Assembly (NCBI RefSeq): GCF_963678635.1
Contig: NC_087063.1
Location: forward strand, 35,810,540-35,874,539
Direction of reading: 5' to 3'
DNA length: 64,000 bases
Source: Symsagittifera roscoffensis
Lineage: Eukaryota > Xenacoelomorpha > Acoela > Convolutidae
Shown piece by piece: positions 23,092 to 34,115 of this stretch (position 1 is its first letter; every line of letters starts with the position of its first letter). Under the pieces are notes generated by a model that was given only the letters and a program-made list of their open reading frames with translations, did no database searches and was not told the origin of the DNA. The translations under genes were made by a program, and so were the position numbers.

Positions 23092-23275
23092 ATCTTGCAA
23101 AAATAAAGGGTTCCTTTTGAAACTTCTAGTTTTGCGTTAAGTACCTCTCCTCAAATGATTGATGATGATTGCAAGTCTGACGGAGGTCTCTTTTGAGCAA
23201 TTTCCAGGTTAAATTTAATTAAACAAAATTTTAACATTTTAGGTTGTGCTCTACGGATGTTTCGACTGTGTTCGA
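23092..23275 (+). repeat. ~185-bp direct repeat, second copy
   Basis: Partner of 22725-22909. It runs into the CGAC-rich minisatellite that starts near 23255. Confidence 0.85.
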
Positions 23276-23420
23276 CTTATGTTTTGACCTTCTTGACCTA
23301 TGTTTTGACTCTCTCGACCAAAAGTGGATATGTTTCGACTTTGTGCTTGACTTAAAATTGCTTCTCGACCGCCGAATTCAGTCGCAAAACTGCGCTTGCT
23401 CGACTTTCAAAGTCGAAGAA
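23255..23420 (+). repeat. degenerate TTCGAC minisatellite
   Basis: The words TTCGACTTATGTTTTGACC, TTGACCTATGTTTTGACT, CTCGACC, TTTCGACTTTG and CTCGACC follow each other with a unit near 20 bases. It ends in a palindrome TCGACTTTCAAAGTCGA (23400-23416). Confidence 0.6.
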
Positions 23421-24164
23421 TAAATCAAGCACCTCGACCCGGGTTAGTTTACTTAAACTCTTTTTCAAAACCATGTGTCATTTGTGTTTTGATACGATTC
23501 TTAAAGCAAGATTTTCAAAGCAGCAATATGTTCTGTCCTAACTACTGGATGAAGTCAACACGTGAAAAACGGTACAGTATCGGATTTTTCCCTGTTAGTA
23601 AAATAAAAGAACGCGGTTGAATTAAGGAACACGGGGGGCTTCAACTGATTCAAAGACAGAACACCGCAGCACTATGCTATAAAACTATTAAGGGTCAGAA
23701 CTCAGCTTGTAATTGGTAACATTATCTCCCGCTGGATAATAGTCAGCGACTCCCTGAAATATAAATTAAAGTTGCATGGCCAGTTCGTTAAGTGCAGCTG
23801 TAAAACTAAAATTAGTGTTAAAAAACAAAAAGCATCACACCGAACTCTGAAAAGCAAAAAATCCCATCAACCATTTTGATCAACGTAATATATCTATTTT
23901 AAATTGTTTACTCTTTTATAATCGCCCACCACCCGATTTTTTTTTTGCAAAAAGCATCATTTTTACCATGTAATCATGAATTTAAAGCGAATGTTTCCGG
24001 GGACACAAGGTGTTTGTGATTGCGTAATGCAGCCGCATGTCAACTTTCATGATGGCTTGACAAATTATATAAAAGTTAGAAGCACCGGAAACTGCTGGTG
24101 GTAGAAGTCCAAATTGTCTAGAGAGTGCCAAATTGACGAGAAATTCATGCATAATAACAAGGAT
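23421..24164. other. non-coding stretch, nothing firm
   Basis: Only a 42-codon frame (23976-24104, plus strand) stands out, in a slightly GC-richer patch that also has a TATATAAAAG word at about 24067. With no homology or splice pattern I do not call a gene. Confidence 0.4.
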
Positions 24165-24310
24165 AGCCGGTTACTGCGCAAGTAGCACAGAATGTTCCGA
24201 CCAGTCTTAAAAAATACAATTTTTTTTCTTCAATTTAGTGTTTTTTTTTGTGGTGTGATGAAATTGGTGTGATGAAAAGATCTGAAAAAAGAACTTAGAC
24301 ATATTCGACA
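24165..24310 (+). repeat. dispersed ~150-bp repeat copy
   Basis: GGATAGCCGGTTACTGCGCA, AGAATGTTCCGACCAGTCTT and GTGGTGTGATGAA are in the same order as in the copies at 14165, 36545, 45425 and 55490. This copy has a short internal duplication of TTGGTGTGATGAA. Confidence 0.7.
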
Positions 24311-25770
24311 GTCATAGTAGCCATATTCATAGCAATAATTTTTAATATCTTAAGAAGAGGGTACTAATGATTTTCTATAAAACCACGATAGTATTTAACT
24401 TTTAAGTCCTTGGCAGCTTGAAGTTCTTTGAGGGCAGCTATATCCCCAAGGTGAGTTCTTTTTTTTAAATAACCAGAATTGAAACAATTGGCATCATATT
24501 TAAAGGGTCAGTTGCTATTAGTTAAACCGATTAGTCATTTTAAGCTCTAAACTATTTCATCAATACTTTATCCTTGAAGTATTTACCTGACTTGTGTTTT
24601 TTGTGGGGCAACGCTCGGTTATAATTGAATAGACGGTTTATAATATTCTCTGATTCTCAAAAAACTTTCTGTTATTTTCCGAGACCTGCCACATCACCAT
24701 ATGGACCCTATCTTACCAATTTTTGCCCCAGAAACTTTTTCAACCCTAAGAATAGACCCAAAATTGCCGTTTTTGACAAAAAAATGCGCTTTGTTCTGGC
24801 GCGCGTTCCCCATCACGATTAGAATTTATTAGATCCGAGGGCGCCTTCAGAAATATTTAACGTTTAGTTGACCCAAATAGATGAGGTACTTTTTTCCATT
24901 CACTATTTGAGTCTCATCACATCATCTTTTACCATCTTTAGTTAATTTAATTGAAATTGTTTGAAAAAACACGCTCATAGTTGCTGTCCTCCAATTTTTT
25001 GAAACCAAAATTAAAAGCGTGAAAATGTAGTACGGTCAATTGGTATAATGATTAATTGATCTACAGTAAAAGTGAAGCGGTGAACTGAAATGGAGTGAAA
25101 ACAGAGGTTACCGCCATAGTTTTTTTTCTCGCTTTTCAGGGAAACAGGAAATATATTGAAACCCCGTGTATTATTAAATGAAGCCATGATGGATTCACTT
25201 AAGGCGTGAAACAGACAAATAGAAGTTTTCCTAGGAAGCCATGATAACACGTTAGTATTACTTTCTTTGATCGGTTGAATTTATAAATGAGTTATTTCCC
25301 AAACTACTCAACAGTAATGCGTAACCGGGCTCGACACACGTACAATACAAAAAATACGGCCGCATTAGTTTTGCATATTTCAGCAGTTGTGCAATGGCCG
25401 TAAAAAATACGCCAAGGGCAACATGGGTCACAACGAGAATTTGAATTGAGGTAAATATTTTTGCAATAGGTACTATAATAAAGCACAAAAGCTCGACCAA
25501 ACAATTATCTCATTTTCTAAGCCAAGCTGGCAGATTGCGACGCGCCAAAATTGGGCACAGTTTTTTTGACCCGAATTTCAAAGGAGATGACGAAATGTGG
25601 AAGTGTTTTTTATTCAAACCAATTTCAACTTTTTAATTAACCAATTTTGACGGCAATATTTGCCGCCTGAACTTATTAATGCTGAAAAAAAAAATAAAAA
25701 AACAATCTAATTTAATTTTTTAAGTTATAAATAACTAGCCTGATTGTTGTGATAAATTTATTAAACAATT
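24311..25770. other. non-coding stretch upstream of the LINE
   Basis: No gene is supported. A minus-strand frame at 25258-25500 is hydrophobic (two candidate membrane segments, IVPIAKIFTSIQILVV and ALGVFFTAIAQLL) but starts behind a stop and lacks a convincing acceptor site, so it is noted only. Confidence 0.4.
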
Positions 25771-25774
25771 TCAG

Positions 25775-26375
25775 ATGGCTGAGATGAGAGCTCAATTCGT
25801 CAATGATATGAAGCAATTGGTTGAAAAACAGACTGTGGTGAAGGCCTGAAACAAATTTTAAAAAGTATTTCAGCTCAGAAGTTAGAAATTCAAAAACTCA
25901 AAAAATCTATGACAAAACTGTCATTGCGAATGAGGGAGCAGGAAAGGTACAGCTCCAAGGGTTGCATCATCTTGGAGAACGCGCCAATTAGCAGCCAGAG
26001 CCTGAAGAGAGAAGTTTGCGACTTCTTTCGTAACTATCTGGGGTTTTCATTCAACCCAAACTATCTCAAGGCATGTCGTCCATTGCAAAAAGGAGGAAAA
26101 AATTATCCGCCGACTTCAATAGCAAAATTCATTTATTTCGAAGACAAAAATCAAAAATATGCCAGACGTTCAAATAATCGCATCGAAGGAAAACCTTAAT
26201 AGATAGAGCGATCATGCGATCCACTCCGCCGAGACCCGCTACTGAACCTGAACATGAGAATCAAGCTAATGAGATGATCCAAAAATACAAAGATTTCTTA
26301 ATGAGACTCAGAGAGATAGATTCAGAAAATGATAGAAAAGAACTGATTAACAGTCAATTGTCTAGTTTAAATTAA
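25775..26375 (+). pseudogene. LINE ORF1 (RNA-binding protein), broken
   Basis: The first frame reads MAEMRAQFVNDMKQLVEKQ and stops at 25847-25849. The next frame continues the same protein with a coiled-coil-like stretch (KLEIQKLKKSMTKLSLRMRE) and then YSSKGCIILENAPISSQSL, which is typical of the RRM-like ORF1 domain of CR1/Jockey-type LINEs. A further frame from about 26190 gives the C-terminal stretch ENQANEMIQKYKDFLMRLRE and ends with TAA at 26373-26375. Two frameshifts are therefore visible. In intact relatives ORF1p coats the element's RNA. Confidence 0.7.
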
Positions 26376-26483
26376 ATGTCAAAAAATTAAATTTGAATGT
26401 TTCTCCTGGTGCTACTGCTAACATTTTGAATAAAATACAACTCGCCGAATAAGAGTAAAAGTAAATGAATTACAATTCTCCAT

Positions 26484-27170
26484 CTTAATATTAGATCTTT
26501 GAGGTGCCACTACTATGAGAAACCGGCTTACTTGAACATCATGATTTTTAAACCAACATTAATAGCGTTATCAAAAACATGGCTAACGATAACTATGAGC
26601 CTAATCACTTCAAATTAAAGAATTTTTTAGCCTCGCTGGTGAACATTAGGAACAAACAAGGTGCTGGAATTGTTATTCATGTTAAATTTGACTTGCCTTA
26701 CCAGTCAAAAGAAATTTTAGATCTTGAAGCTGTTGGACTTGAATTGGATTTGAATATTAGGAAATTTAGAATTATCTGCTTCTATAACCCACCTCATCAT
26801 TTTAAAGCAGAAAGGCTTGAAACCCTTTTATCGAAGCATAAAATATCCTGATTGGTGACTCAAATATTGATGTAAATTCTGCAAGCAAGCAACCGCTTAA
26901 CTTAACGCATACAGTTGAATATTACGAATTTAAAGTGATATAAGAGCGGCTTATTACTCGCGAAACAACAACATCTATAACTTCAAATGATTAAGTAGTG
27001 TGTACTTGCAGAGGATCCGTTAATATGGATAACTTAGATATCTCTGATCCTTATGCTCTACTTACGACATTAGATGCAAACATCCGTTTGGTGAATGAAT
27101 TTATTACTACCGGGCCAATCGAATTTTTAAGCAGCCCTATCAATAAAATTATGTTTTCTTTCAGTATTGA
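26484..27170 (+). pseudogene. LINE APE-type endonuclease domain, broken
   Basis: LNIRSLRCHYYE at 26484 and TLIALSKTWL near 26550 are the usual N-terminal endonuclease motifs (NIRSL, ALxETWL). After a frame change the frame 26579-26851 gives GAGIVIHVKFDLPYQSKE and FRIICFYNPP, and ILIGDSNIDVN near 26848 matches the GDFN motif. DNLDISDPYALLTTLD near 27025 fits the SDH-type end of the domain. The domain would nick target DNA; here at least two frame changes break it. Confidence 0.75.
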
Positions 27171-27689
27171 ATCATAGTTCCAGCAATAACTCATTATAAG
27201 ATGTATGCCTTGTCCCTAATGTCTCATTCGTATTTGAAAATATGGGCCACTCAAAATTTATCCTCTTTGATACAAGAAGTCACCATAGGTAACAAATTCC
27301 CAGAAAAAAGAACATCTAAAGCTTACGACAAGAAAAAATAACACTCCCACAGATCCAAAAACTCAAAGAGTAAGAAATCAGAGAAGAAAAGTTTAAAAAA
27401 TATTCGCAATGCCGTGAATTCTTACTAACACAACAGGGCGTCATCTGATAAAACTATTAAAATTCTATTTGGGAATTATATTGAAGTTAAAGGTAAAAAA
27501 CAAAAGGTCACATAGAGTTTGATCAATCGAATGCACGAATGCAGAGCTCTTGAATGGTTTCTTTGTTTCATTAGGCGCTAAAGTCATTTCTTTTGATACT
27601 GATCTAGATGTTTCGAGAATTGAAGTGCTGATGCATGCATATGGCTATGTCCAAATACAGTAAAAGAAATTTCAGACGTTTTAAAAATG

Positions 27690-28800
27690 AGATCAAACAA
27701 ATTGTCCGAGGGTCACGTTAAAAAATCAAGTATAGCTTTGAAAATTTGTGAGCCAACAATCAGTCCTTTATTTGGTAGAACTGTTCAATAAATGCATGAA
27801 AAATGGCATCTATCCTAATTTTTTTGAAATAGCAAAAATGGTGGTACTTCAAAAAGACTGCATTTTCAATGACGCTAATAAATATTATCGATAGCGTTTT
27901 TAGGTTCAATCAGTAAATATTTCGAGCGCTTTATTTTTAAGAGACTCGTAATGCTTTTCAAGAAATTTCAAGTGTTTTCAAATTGTCAATTTCGAATTCT
28001 TGAAAATATGTATTCTGTTGATGCGATTGCTTCTGTTACTGACAGTATTCAGCTTTTTTTTAATGATAAACATCGTGCCAGCGGGCCGCTTCTTAGACTA
28101 ACAAAAACCGTTTGACACTGTGAATCACAAGAAGTTTCTTTCGAAGCTCGAATTATACGATTGCAGAGGCATTGTTAAGACACTTTTAGAAGATATTTTA
28201 ATTACTCGATTTTAATTTGTAAATTTAAGCAATTTTTATTCCAATTTAATTTCAATTGTTAGTGGTGTGCGATAAGGCTCCAATATTGGTCCATTTCTGT
28301 TTCTTGTCTACATCAATGATTTATCCCAATGTTTTGATGGTACAAAAGCGGTTTTGTTTGCCAATGATACAGCCATATTTCAAAATTTAAAAAAAAAAAC
28401 TCATTCACAAAAGTTCTGGAGAAGGTCAATCATCGGTTGAAATCTAAGAGTCTTACACTAATTCAAGACAAAACGCAAATTATCAAAATCAGCAAGATTT
28501 TAACAGAAAACTTTAGTGTAAAATTTTATGGTCATGAAACGGAACAGGTTCAATCTGTCGATTACTTGGGTATATTTGTAAATGAGAAACTAACCTTCAA
28601 TGATCATATTCAGTTTGTTTCATCAAAAATAACTAAACAGTGTCGACTCATGTACCGCATCAAATATTTTTCCATCGAAAGCACTTCTTCATTTTCTATA
28701 AATTTTTTAAATAAAATATTACTTCAATTTGGTGTGCTTGTGTATGGATGCACATCTATTAACAGTTTCACCCCAATTTTGAAACTGTAACGGAAATTTT
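27690..28800 (+). pseudogene. LINE reverse transcriptase domain, broken
   Basis: LFNKCMKNGIYPNFFEIAKM (about 27781) is the RT-0/1 region, and ISKYFERFIFKRLVMLF (about 27911) the block after YRPIS. The catalytic motif A region follows near 28090-28150, SGVR-stop-GSNIGPFLFLVYIND (28260-28320) is motif B, and LFANDTAIF (28354-28380) is motif C, with Asn where the first catalytic Asp of xADD is expected. The thumb frame 28437-28790 contains SVDYLGIFVNEKLTFNDHI. In-frame stops and shifts plus the altered active site show loss of function. Confidence 0.8.
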
Positions 28801-29160
28801 GCCGCAATTTTTTCTGAAAACGATATCGCGAATGTGTTAAGGATGAAATGGTACAAAATCGCATTGCGACCGTTTTTGAAATCCACATTTATAAACTTTT
28901 CAAGGAGGCTGTCAAACAAATGCTTGGAACCAGTCATCTAAAGTTAACTGAGTTTCAAAAAACAGGGAATTTTGAAGTTCGGTATTAAATTCCTAACGAA
29001 GTATACCAGTAGTAGAGGTGTGAAACTAATGATAAGACGCAGATTATCTAAATTTTCGACTCTTTTCTTGTTTTTGAGAAATTAGGCTTAATAAATAGTA
29101 AACCTGACTTGAATAAGTTTGTTCACGATTAGCTGTTCAATATTGTCTCCGGATGATTAC

Positions 29161-32021
29161 TTTTAAGGATGGTATTTGGTTTTTGAAGGGTGTCTTACAT
29201 TGCTCAAATGTGTGAAGCTTACCACTAATTCACAATGGGACCTTAATTGAACACTCGAAAGTCATTCTGATCATTCTAGAGTGTTCTTAGACTCTCAAGT
29301 ATAAAGGGTACTGAGAGACCCCATCGCAGACCGGGCCGTCCCTAATAAACAGTAAAAAAACACTTTTTAAGTTTTTTCTGATAAAAAATAAAAATAAATT
29401 TTATTGCCGTCTAAGTTAATGATGGAATGTTTTTGATTTGAATATGTTGTCCTAATTTTTGTTTATAAAGATGTTAAGGGGCGTTATATCAGGGCCATTC
29501 ATTGACCTGCTGATCTTTGTAGGTAGGCTGTAAATTTTGTACTTCATTGATTTTGTTCTTTGAATTTGTACAATGTGATTGAGTTTTGTATTGCCTACTG
29601 GAAAATAAATAAAAAAATAATTAATTAAATCTTGCGTCTATTTTCAGTAAGTTATGGGGTTCAACTATTGCGCCTGTTAAGACTTTTCGTATATTTTCTG
29701 TTTTTGTGGAACGCGTGCTGCAAACTTAGTCCTGTAATTTAGGGAAAATCAATCGTCCAAACAAAGTGTTTCTAGGTGCGAAATTTATCATTTTGTAATT
29801 GGCATTGTTTGTCAGGGAATATTTAACAAAAAATGAAAAAGTTGATTTAGAAAAAAATTAAAACATCTTAAAGGGCAGCATTAGGAATACTCAGGGAGTA
29901 TCTCTAATGCACTCAGTCTTGTTGCACAGAGATATGTATATAAACTTTCGAAAATATGTAGGTAAGATTGGCTTTCTTTTCTAGTACCAACTTCCGAAAG
30001 AAAGTTGCAGAAAGCGGATCGATCGTGGTAATCCCAATCGCTAGTGCCCGCTTTTTCCTAAATTTTCTTCGACTCTTCATAAACTGTTGTTCCTTTTTCA
30101 TTTTTAAAGACAATGTCAACCATGCTGAAAGCGTAGCACGAGTTATTATACCGCACACAGAAATATTCCGAATGAGCGTAACCCTACAAGTATAATGACA
30201 ACCGAATTGATTTAATATTTAATTTCCCTTCAAGAGAAACCTTCTGCTGGTACTTGTTTCGTTTAAATTTTATTGCAGTGACAAAAACTTGGAAATACTT
30301 TGCTTTGTTTCGACTATTTTTTTGAAGAATCTATAAACCTTAGTAGGTCTTATGTTTGATTTTTTTTCCTGAAAGAAATTACACCTTTTGGCCTTTAGCT
30401 CCTGTTAAATTTGTTTCTTTTTGTTCATTTGCATTTGATTTTCATAATAGATCATCTAAGTTCTCGACTTAGATAAATTTCTTGATTCCATGTCCCCATT
30501 GATTGCAACGGAGACAATTTTAGTAACCGTTTTCAACTCCATACGGACGGCGGCAGGTTAGATGTCTGCATCAGCTTGGTTGATGTTTGTACCCAGAAAA
30601 AAATTAGGCCATGATTTGCCTCAAATAGTTTTTTCCTGCCATTTAAAGGCATGATTGATGATTGCTAGCTTTCTGCAAAAAAAATTTTCTCCAGAAACTA
30701 GCTGTTTTTTAACTAGCAATTTAAACGGAATTGTTAAATATCATTTGAAAAAAGTTTTAAATTACCTGGGCTCAATTTCGATAATATATTCCACCTGTGA
30801 AAAAGTGGGGGTTAAAAGATTGCCAATTTGGCCAGCTTACGACAATTAGCTTGCGCTATAATTCTTGCTAATAACAGAAAGGGCGTTCCAAATCGATAGG
30901 CGTCCTCTTTGATCTATTTAATACTTTGCTATATGCAAAATTTATCACTTTAACTTCAACGTAGCGTGTGAGGGAATGATTTTCAAATAAACAGCCGAAA
31001 ACAGTATTTCTGAAATTTTCTTTTTTTGAAAATTACATAAATTATTTTATTTTAAACTATTTCATTGAAATCGAAGTGCGGTTAAAAAAATTGAATGCTT
31101 CGCGCTGCTCCGACCAGTTTTCTTACAATTTAGACCACACCTTATACAAAACCAGACTCGGCGCCAACAAAATTGACCGAATAATTGCAAATTTTTTGAC
31201 TCTGCCGAAACTCAGAAAACTAATGCAAAATTCTGTTCAATCATACTTAATACCAATATGAAATCGAATGGCATTGTTGCTGCAATATGTGTAGAAAATT
31301 TGAAATTAATGAAGTTAAAAAAACCTCTATACTAATTTTAAAAAAATGAGGTAACGAATTTAATTAGGTTGTGGCTATGTTTCTCTAGGTTCGATATAGA
31401 GAATTTGTTTTAGGACATCGATCTGTTCGAATTATGCAATGCTTTTTAAGTTTTCATCACTTATTTTAGCAACGAGGCGTAGTAAACCGTTGTAAGCAAG
31501 TAAAAGGTACAATTTTAAATAAAAAAAACATAGAAATCAGAAACAATTGCAAATTATGACAATAAAAACTCGATGAAGTCAATTTTTGCATCAAGGAAAC
31601 TTTGTTTTTCTGAAATTTTATAGTTTCATACAATCATTCAAACTCCTGTTTTTGAGTGCCAAGATTTGATAGAAAATTGAAAGCTCAAGAAACTGTCATG
31701 TGAAAAAAACTGCAAGCAAACCTTGTTTTACAGACAAGGTGCAAGCAATACTGCAGCCAAAACTTGATTTCATATAACCTCTTGATTAAAAATTTATGTT
31801 TACTAATGATTGCTTTTACAAGCATAGAACTATTTAAATTCAAGTGCACGTGGCATTAATTAATTAATAATTTATAAAATAGCCTACAAGAAATAAAGCA
31901 ATTATCGGTAAAATAATTTCTGAATCCACCGAGTGATCTCTCAATTGGCACTGATTTGTATTGCTATCGTTGGTATTTCTTCATTTTTCTTTCAATTGTT
32001 TGCAAGATTTGACAAGCCTGA
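29161..32021. other. non-coding stretch, including probable LINE 3' end
   Basis: 29330-29630 may be LINE 3' untranslated sequence ending in AAATAAATAAAAAAATAATT. Beyond it I see only short frames without family features. A GCTCCGACCAGTTTTCTTAC stretch at about 31108 recalls the GAATGTTCCGACCAGTCTT core of the dispersed repeat. Confidence 0.4.
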
Positions 32022-32083
32022 TTTCTTTAAGTAGTGAATTCCATTTAGTTAATTTCTTTAAGTAGTGAATTCCATTTAGTTAA
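32022..32083 (+). repeat. 31-bp tandem repeat, two copies
   Basis: TTTCTTTAAGTAGTGAATTC and the next 11 bases are repeated without change, giving a recent exact duplication. Confidence 0.9.
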
Positions 32084-32554
32084 TTTAGCCACTCGCCGAT
32101 GATTTTTGCCTTTTTTGTTTGACCGACACTGGTTTGTTCTCTTGTTTTTATTCAATTTAACGAGATTTGAGAAGTTTCATTTTTGTTATCAAAAGCTCTG
32201 CAGGAAGTATTTTGTTTTTTATTAGTAAAATCCGTGCTCTATCAAATTTCAGATTGATCAAGTTTCCAGTTTTACTTGCTTATTTTTTGTATTCATCTGT
32301 GACATTTTTTAATTTTGCAGGAAAACTGCGCTATTTGATATATGGGATAATTCTAAAGATTTGATTAAATCAGTCCGAACAATTGAGGAAACTACGTTGC
32401 TGACAAGATTATGTGGACAAATTTCTTGAGACTTTTTGCATAAAATCTTGTTCACTTAATCTGAAAAGCTCAAATTTTGTTCCAATGAAATTCCTACATC
32501 TCTGCATCATTTTGAATCTTTGATTTCTTGATTATTTAAAAAAAAATAAGTCTA

Positions 32555-32880
32555 AACTAATTCAGAGTTGAATAAAAAGAACCCTGTTTTATCTGAGCTC
32601 AAAAAGAGACTATATGTTTTTTATGTAAGCATCAAAGCCAACCAGCCTTTTTTGAAAGTGTTCTTGCAATAATTTTAGAGATTTTGGGCTCACTATCAGA
32701 CTGGCATCATCTGCAAATCAAATACCTCAATTTTGGTTGTTTGAAACTGAATCAAAATCTTTAACAAAGAGGAGGAAACTTATTGGTCCGAGAACTGTCT
32801 CTAGTGGCACTCCATGATTCAAGACTTTGCATTCGGATTTTGACTGCCTGTTAAACTTGGTTATTACTTATTTTAATGAA
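32555..32880 (-). mobile_element. LINE reverse transcriptase fragment
   Basis: Reading the minus strand gives LNHGVPLETVLGPISFLLF (about 32829-32770), equivalent to the GVPQGSVLGPLLFLLY motif B block of LINE RTs. Next come FADDASLIVSPKSLKLLQE (about 32717-32660, motif C with an intact FADD) and, in another frame, LSSDKTGFFLFNSELV (about 32610-32560), equivalent to LNxDKTxFMLF. Stops occur before FADD and a frame change after YIKN. This is a different, shorter LINE copy from the plus-strand one and is too broken to act. Confidence 0.7.
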
Positions 32881-33532
32881 AAATTGCAGAGCGCTTGGTG
32901 CTTTTTCAAACAGTGAAGAAAATGTACGGAAAAAAATGGTGGTCTCGTTTTTGAATTCGATCAAACAAATGAACAATTATCTCATCGCATCAGTAAACCG
33001 TCCTTGATTACTTGTCAGATTGGTGTTCATGTTGTTGAAACATTTTTTGTAAACAGTACAAGAAGTAAAATTGCATGAACTTCAAAAAAGTTCTTTCGGA
33101 TGCTAAAAACTAAACTATCTCGTTGTTTAGCCCAAAATCAACAAAAAAATTCGAAGAAAAAAATAAGCCGGCAAAAATCGGTGGATTTAGCTGAGTTTTC
33201 AGCACTGATGACCAAAATAGTAAATCAAACAGCATTTTTGATGAACTTCTCAAAATTATCGCCAGCCCAGCTGATATTTTCGAAAGCAAAAAAAATATGT
33301 TGGCTTGAAATTTATTACAACTTGCTAGCTTAAGCAATTAATACAGTGAAACGACTGAACTGTCAAATAAAAAGTAAATTTGTAAGTTATTTAATACGGA
33401 ACCTACTACTATTTTTTGAACTATTTTGCTGGTTCAATTTCCGCTGTGTAAGGAGACAGTAAAGTTTTTTGGCTTTCCAAAACAAATTACTCAATGCATA
33501 AATTCTAACTCCTCGTGCTGTATTCAAGGACA
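32881..33532. other. left flank of the tandem array
   Basis: Some minus-strand sequence up to about 33010 may continue the RT fragment (NQGRFTDAMR near 32985 recalls the QFGFRxxRST region), but this is weak. From 33100 to 33532 I see no gene. The last bases before TTTCAATAAAAACACAG are unlike the left side of the other array units. Confidence 0.35.
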
Positions 33533-33675
33533 TTTCAATAAAAACACAGTTCCAACGAGTTAGGATTGACTAGCCAAAAAACACCGCCAAAACAATTTTT
33601 CAACCTTCATTCAGTCAGGTCGATTAATCGGGCATGTGTGAAACTCTTAGCCCTGTATCTTGAGTATAGTTTCAG

Positions 33676-34115
33676 GTCATCGCCACCATCAAAACTGAAA
33701 TCGTTGTTGAAAAAGTGGGCGTGTACACTCGATTGAATGACGACACTTCATTTTTGGATATTGCAAAAGCTAAATTGCGAACGATTGATATGGACGGCAA
33801 GTGTCATTTGTTTTTTATAATAGAAATATTAATAAATTGCGGAATGAACTCTAGCTTGTCATTTCCACATCGCACCTCCACTAAGAATACTTGCTTTGTT
33901 TCCTCTTTCAAGGCAATTTCATCCAACTCGAAAAGGGAGGTGCAAAGATCTCCCTATAGAATTCCGTAGCTTTGAATCAGCAGTGCGTTTTCCGGATAAT
34001 GAAGGAAAAGCCGTTGCAGAAACACTATCGATCTCGACAACAAAAGAATGTCTGCTTCCCCAATTGGAGACTTATATTTTATCCATCCCCTCCCTGTCAG
34101 CTAAATATAAACAAA
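33676..34115 (+). CDS. two exons of an unrecognised host gene, copy 1
   Basis: Exon A (33676-33796) follows a good acceptor (TATAGTTTCAG) and stays open for 40 codons (TEIVVEKVGVYTRLNDDTSF, then LDIAKAKLRTIDMDG). It ends at a GCAAGT donor, a GC-type site; unit 2 has GTAAGT here. Exon B most likely starts at 33936 (phase 1, giving GRCKDLPIEFRSFES) and ends at 34115 before a strong GTGAGT donor, 60 codons. The pyrimidine-rich acceptor at 33913 would instead lead to a stop, so the exact intron is uncertain. I do not recognise the protein. No start or last exon is visible, so it is partial. Copies in the other units carry a stop in exon B; this one is open. Confidence 0.45.

Larger units (their letters stand above)
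25775..29160 (+). mobile_element. non-LTR retrotransposon (LINE), Jockey/CR1-like, decayed
   Basis: The order ORF1, APE-type endonuclease and reverse transcriptase is that of a two-ORF LINE. ORF1 starts at ATG 25775 straight after TTTCAG. Endonuclease sequence runs about 26484-27170 and RT about 27690-28800, with the last recognisable protein sequence near 29150 (SSRGVKLMIRRRLSKF). An A/T-rich tail with AAAATAAATAAAAAAATAATT at 29600-29630 may be its true 3' end. Several stops and frameshifts show it is inactive. The clade is inferred from motif style only; Jockey, CR1 and related groups cannot be separated by eye. Confidence 0.85.

Noticed and set aside
23976-24104. 42-codon plus-strand frame with three Cys and a nearby TATATAAAAG
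   Set aside because: Too short, no signal peptide, no repeat copy or splice context to support it.
25258-25500. Hydrophobic minus-strand frame that could be a membrane-protein exon
   Set aside because: A stop lies just upstream without an acceptor site in frame, and no homology is recognised.
32022-32083. 31-bp exact repeat considered as the start of a CRISPR array
   Set aside because: The two copies are directly adjacent without spacers, and the genome is eukaryotic.
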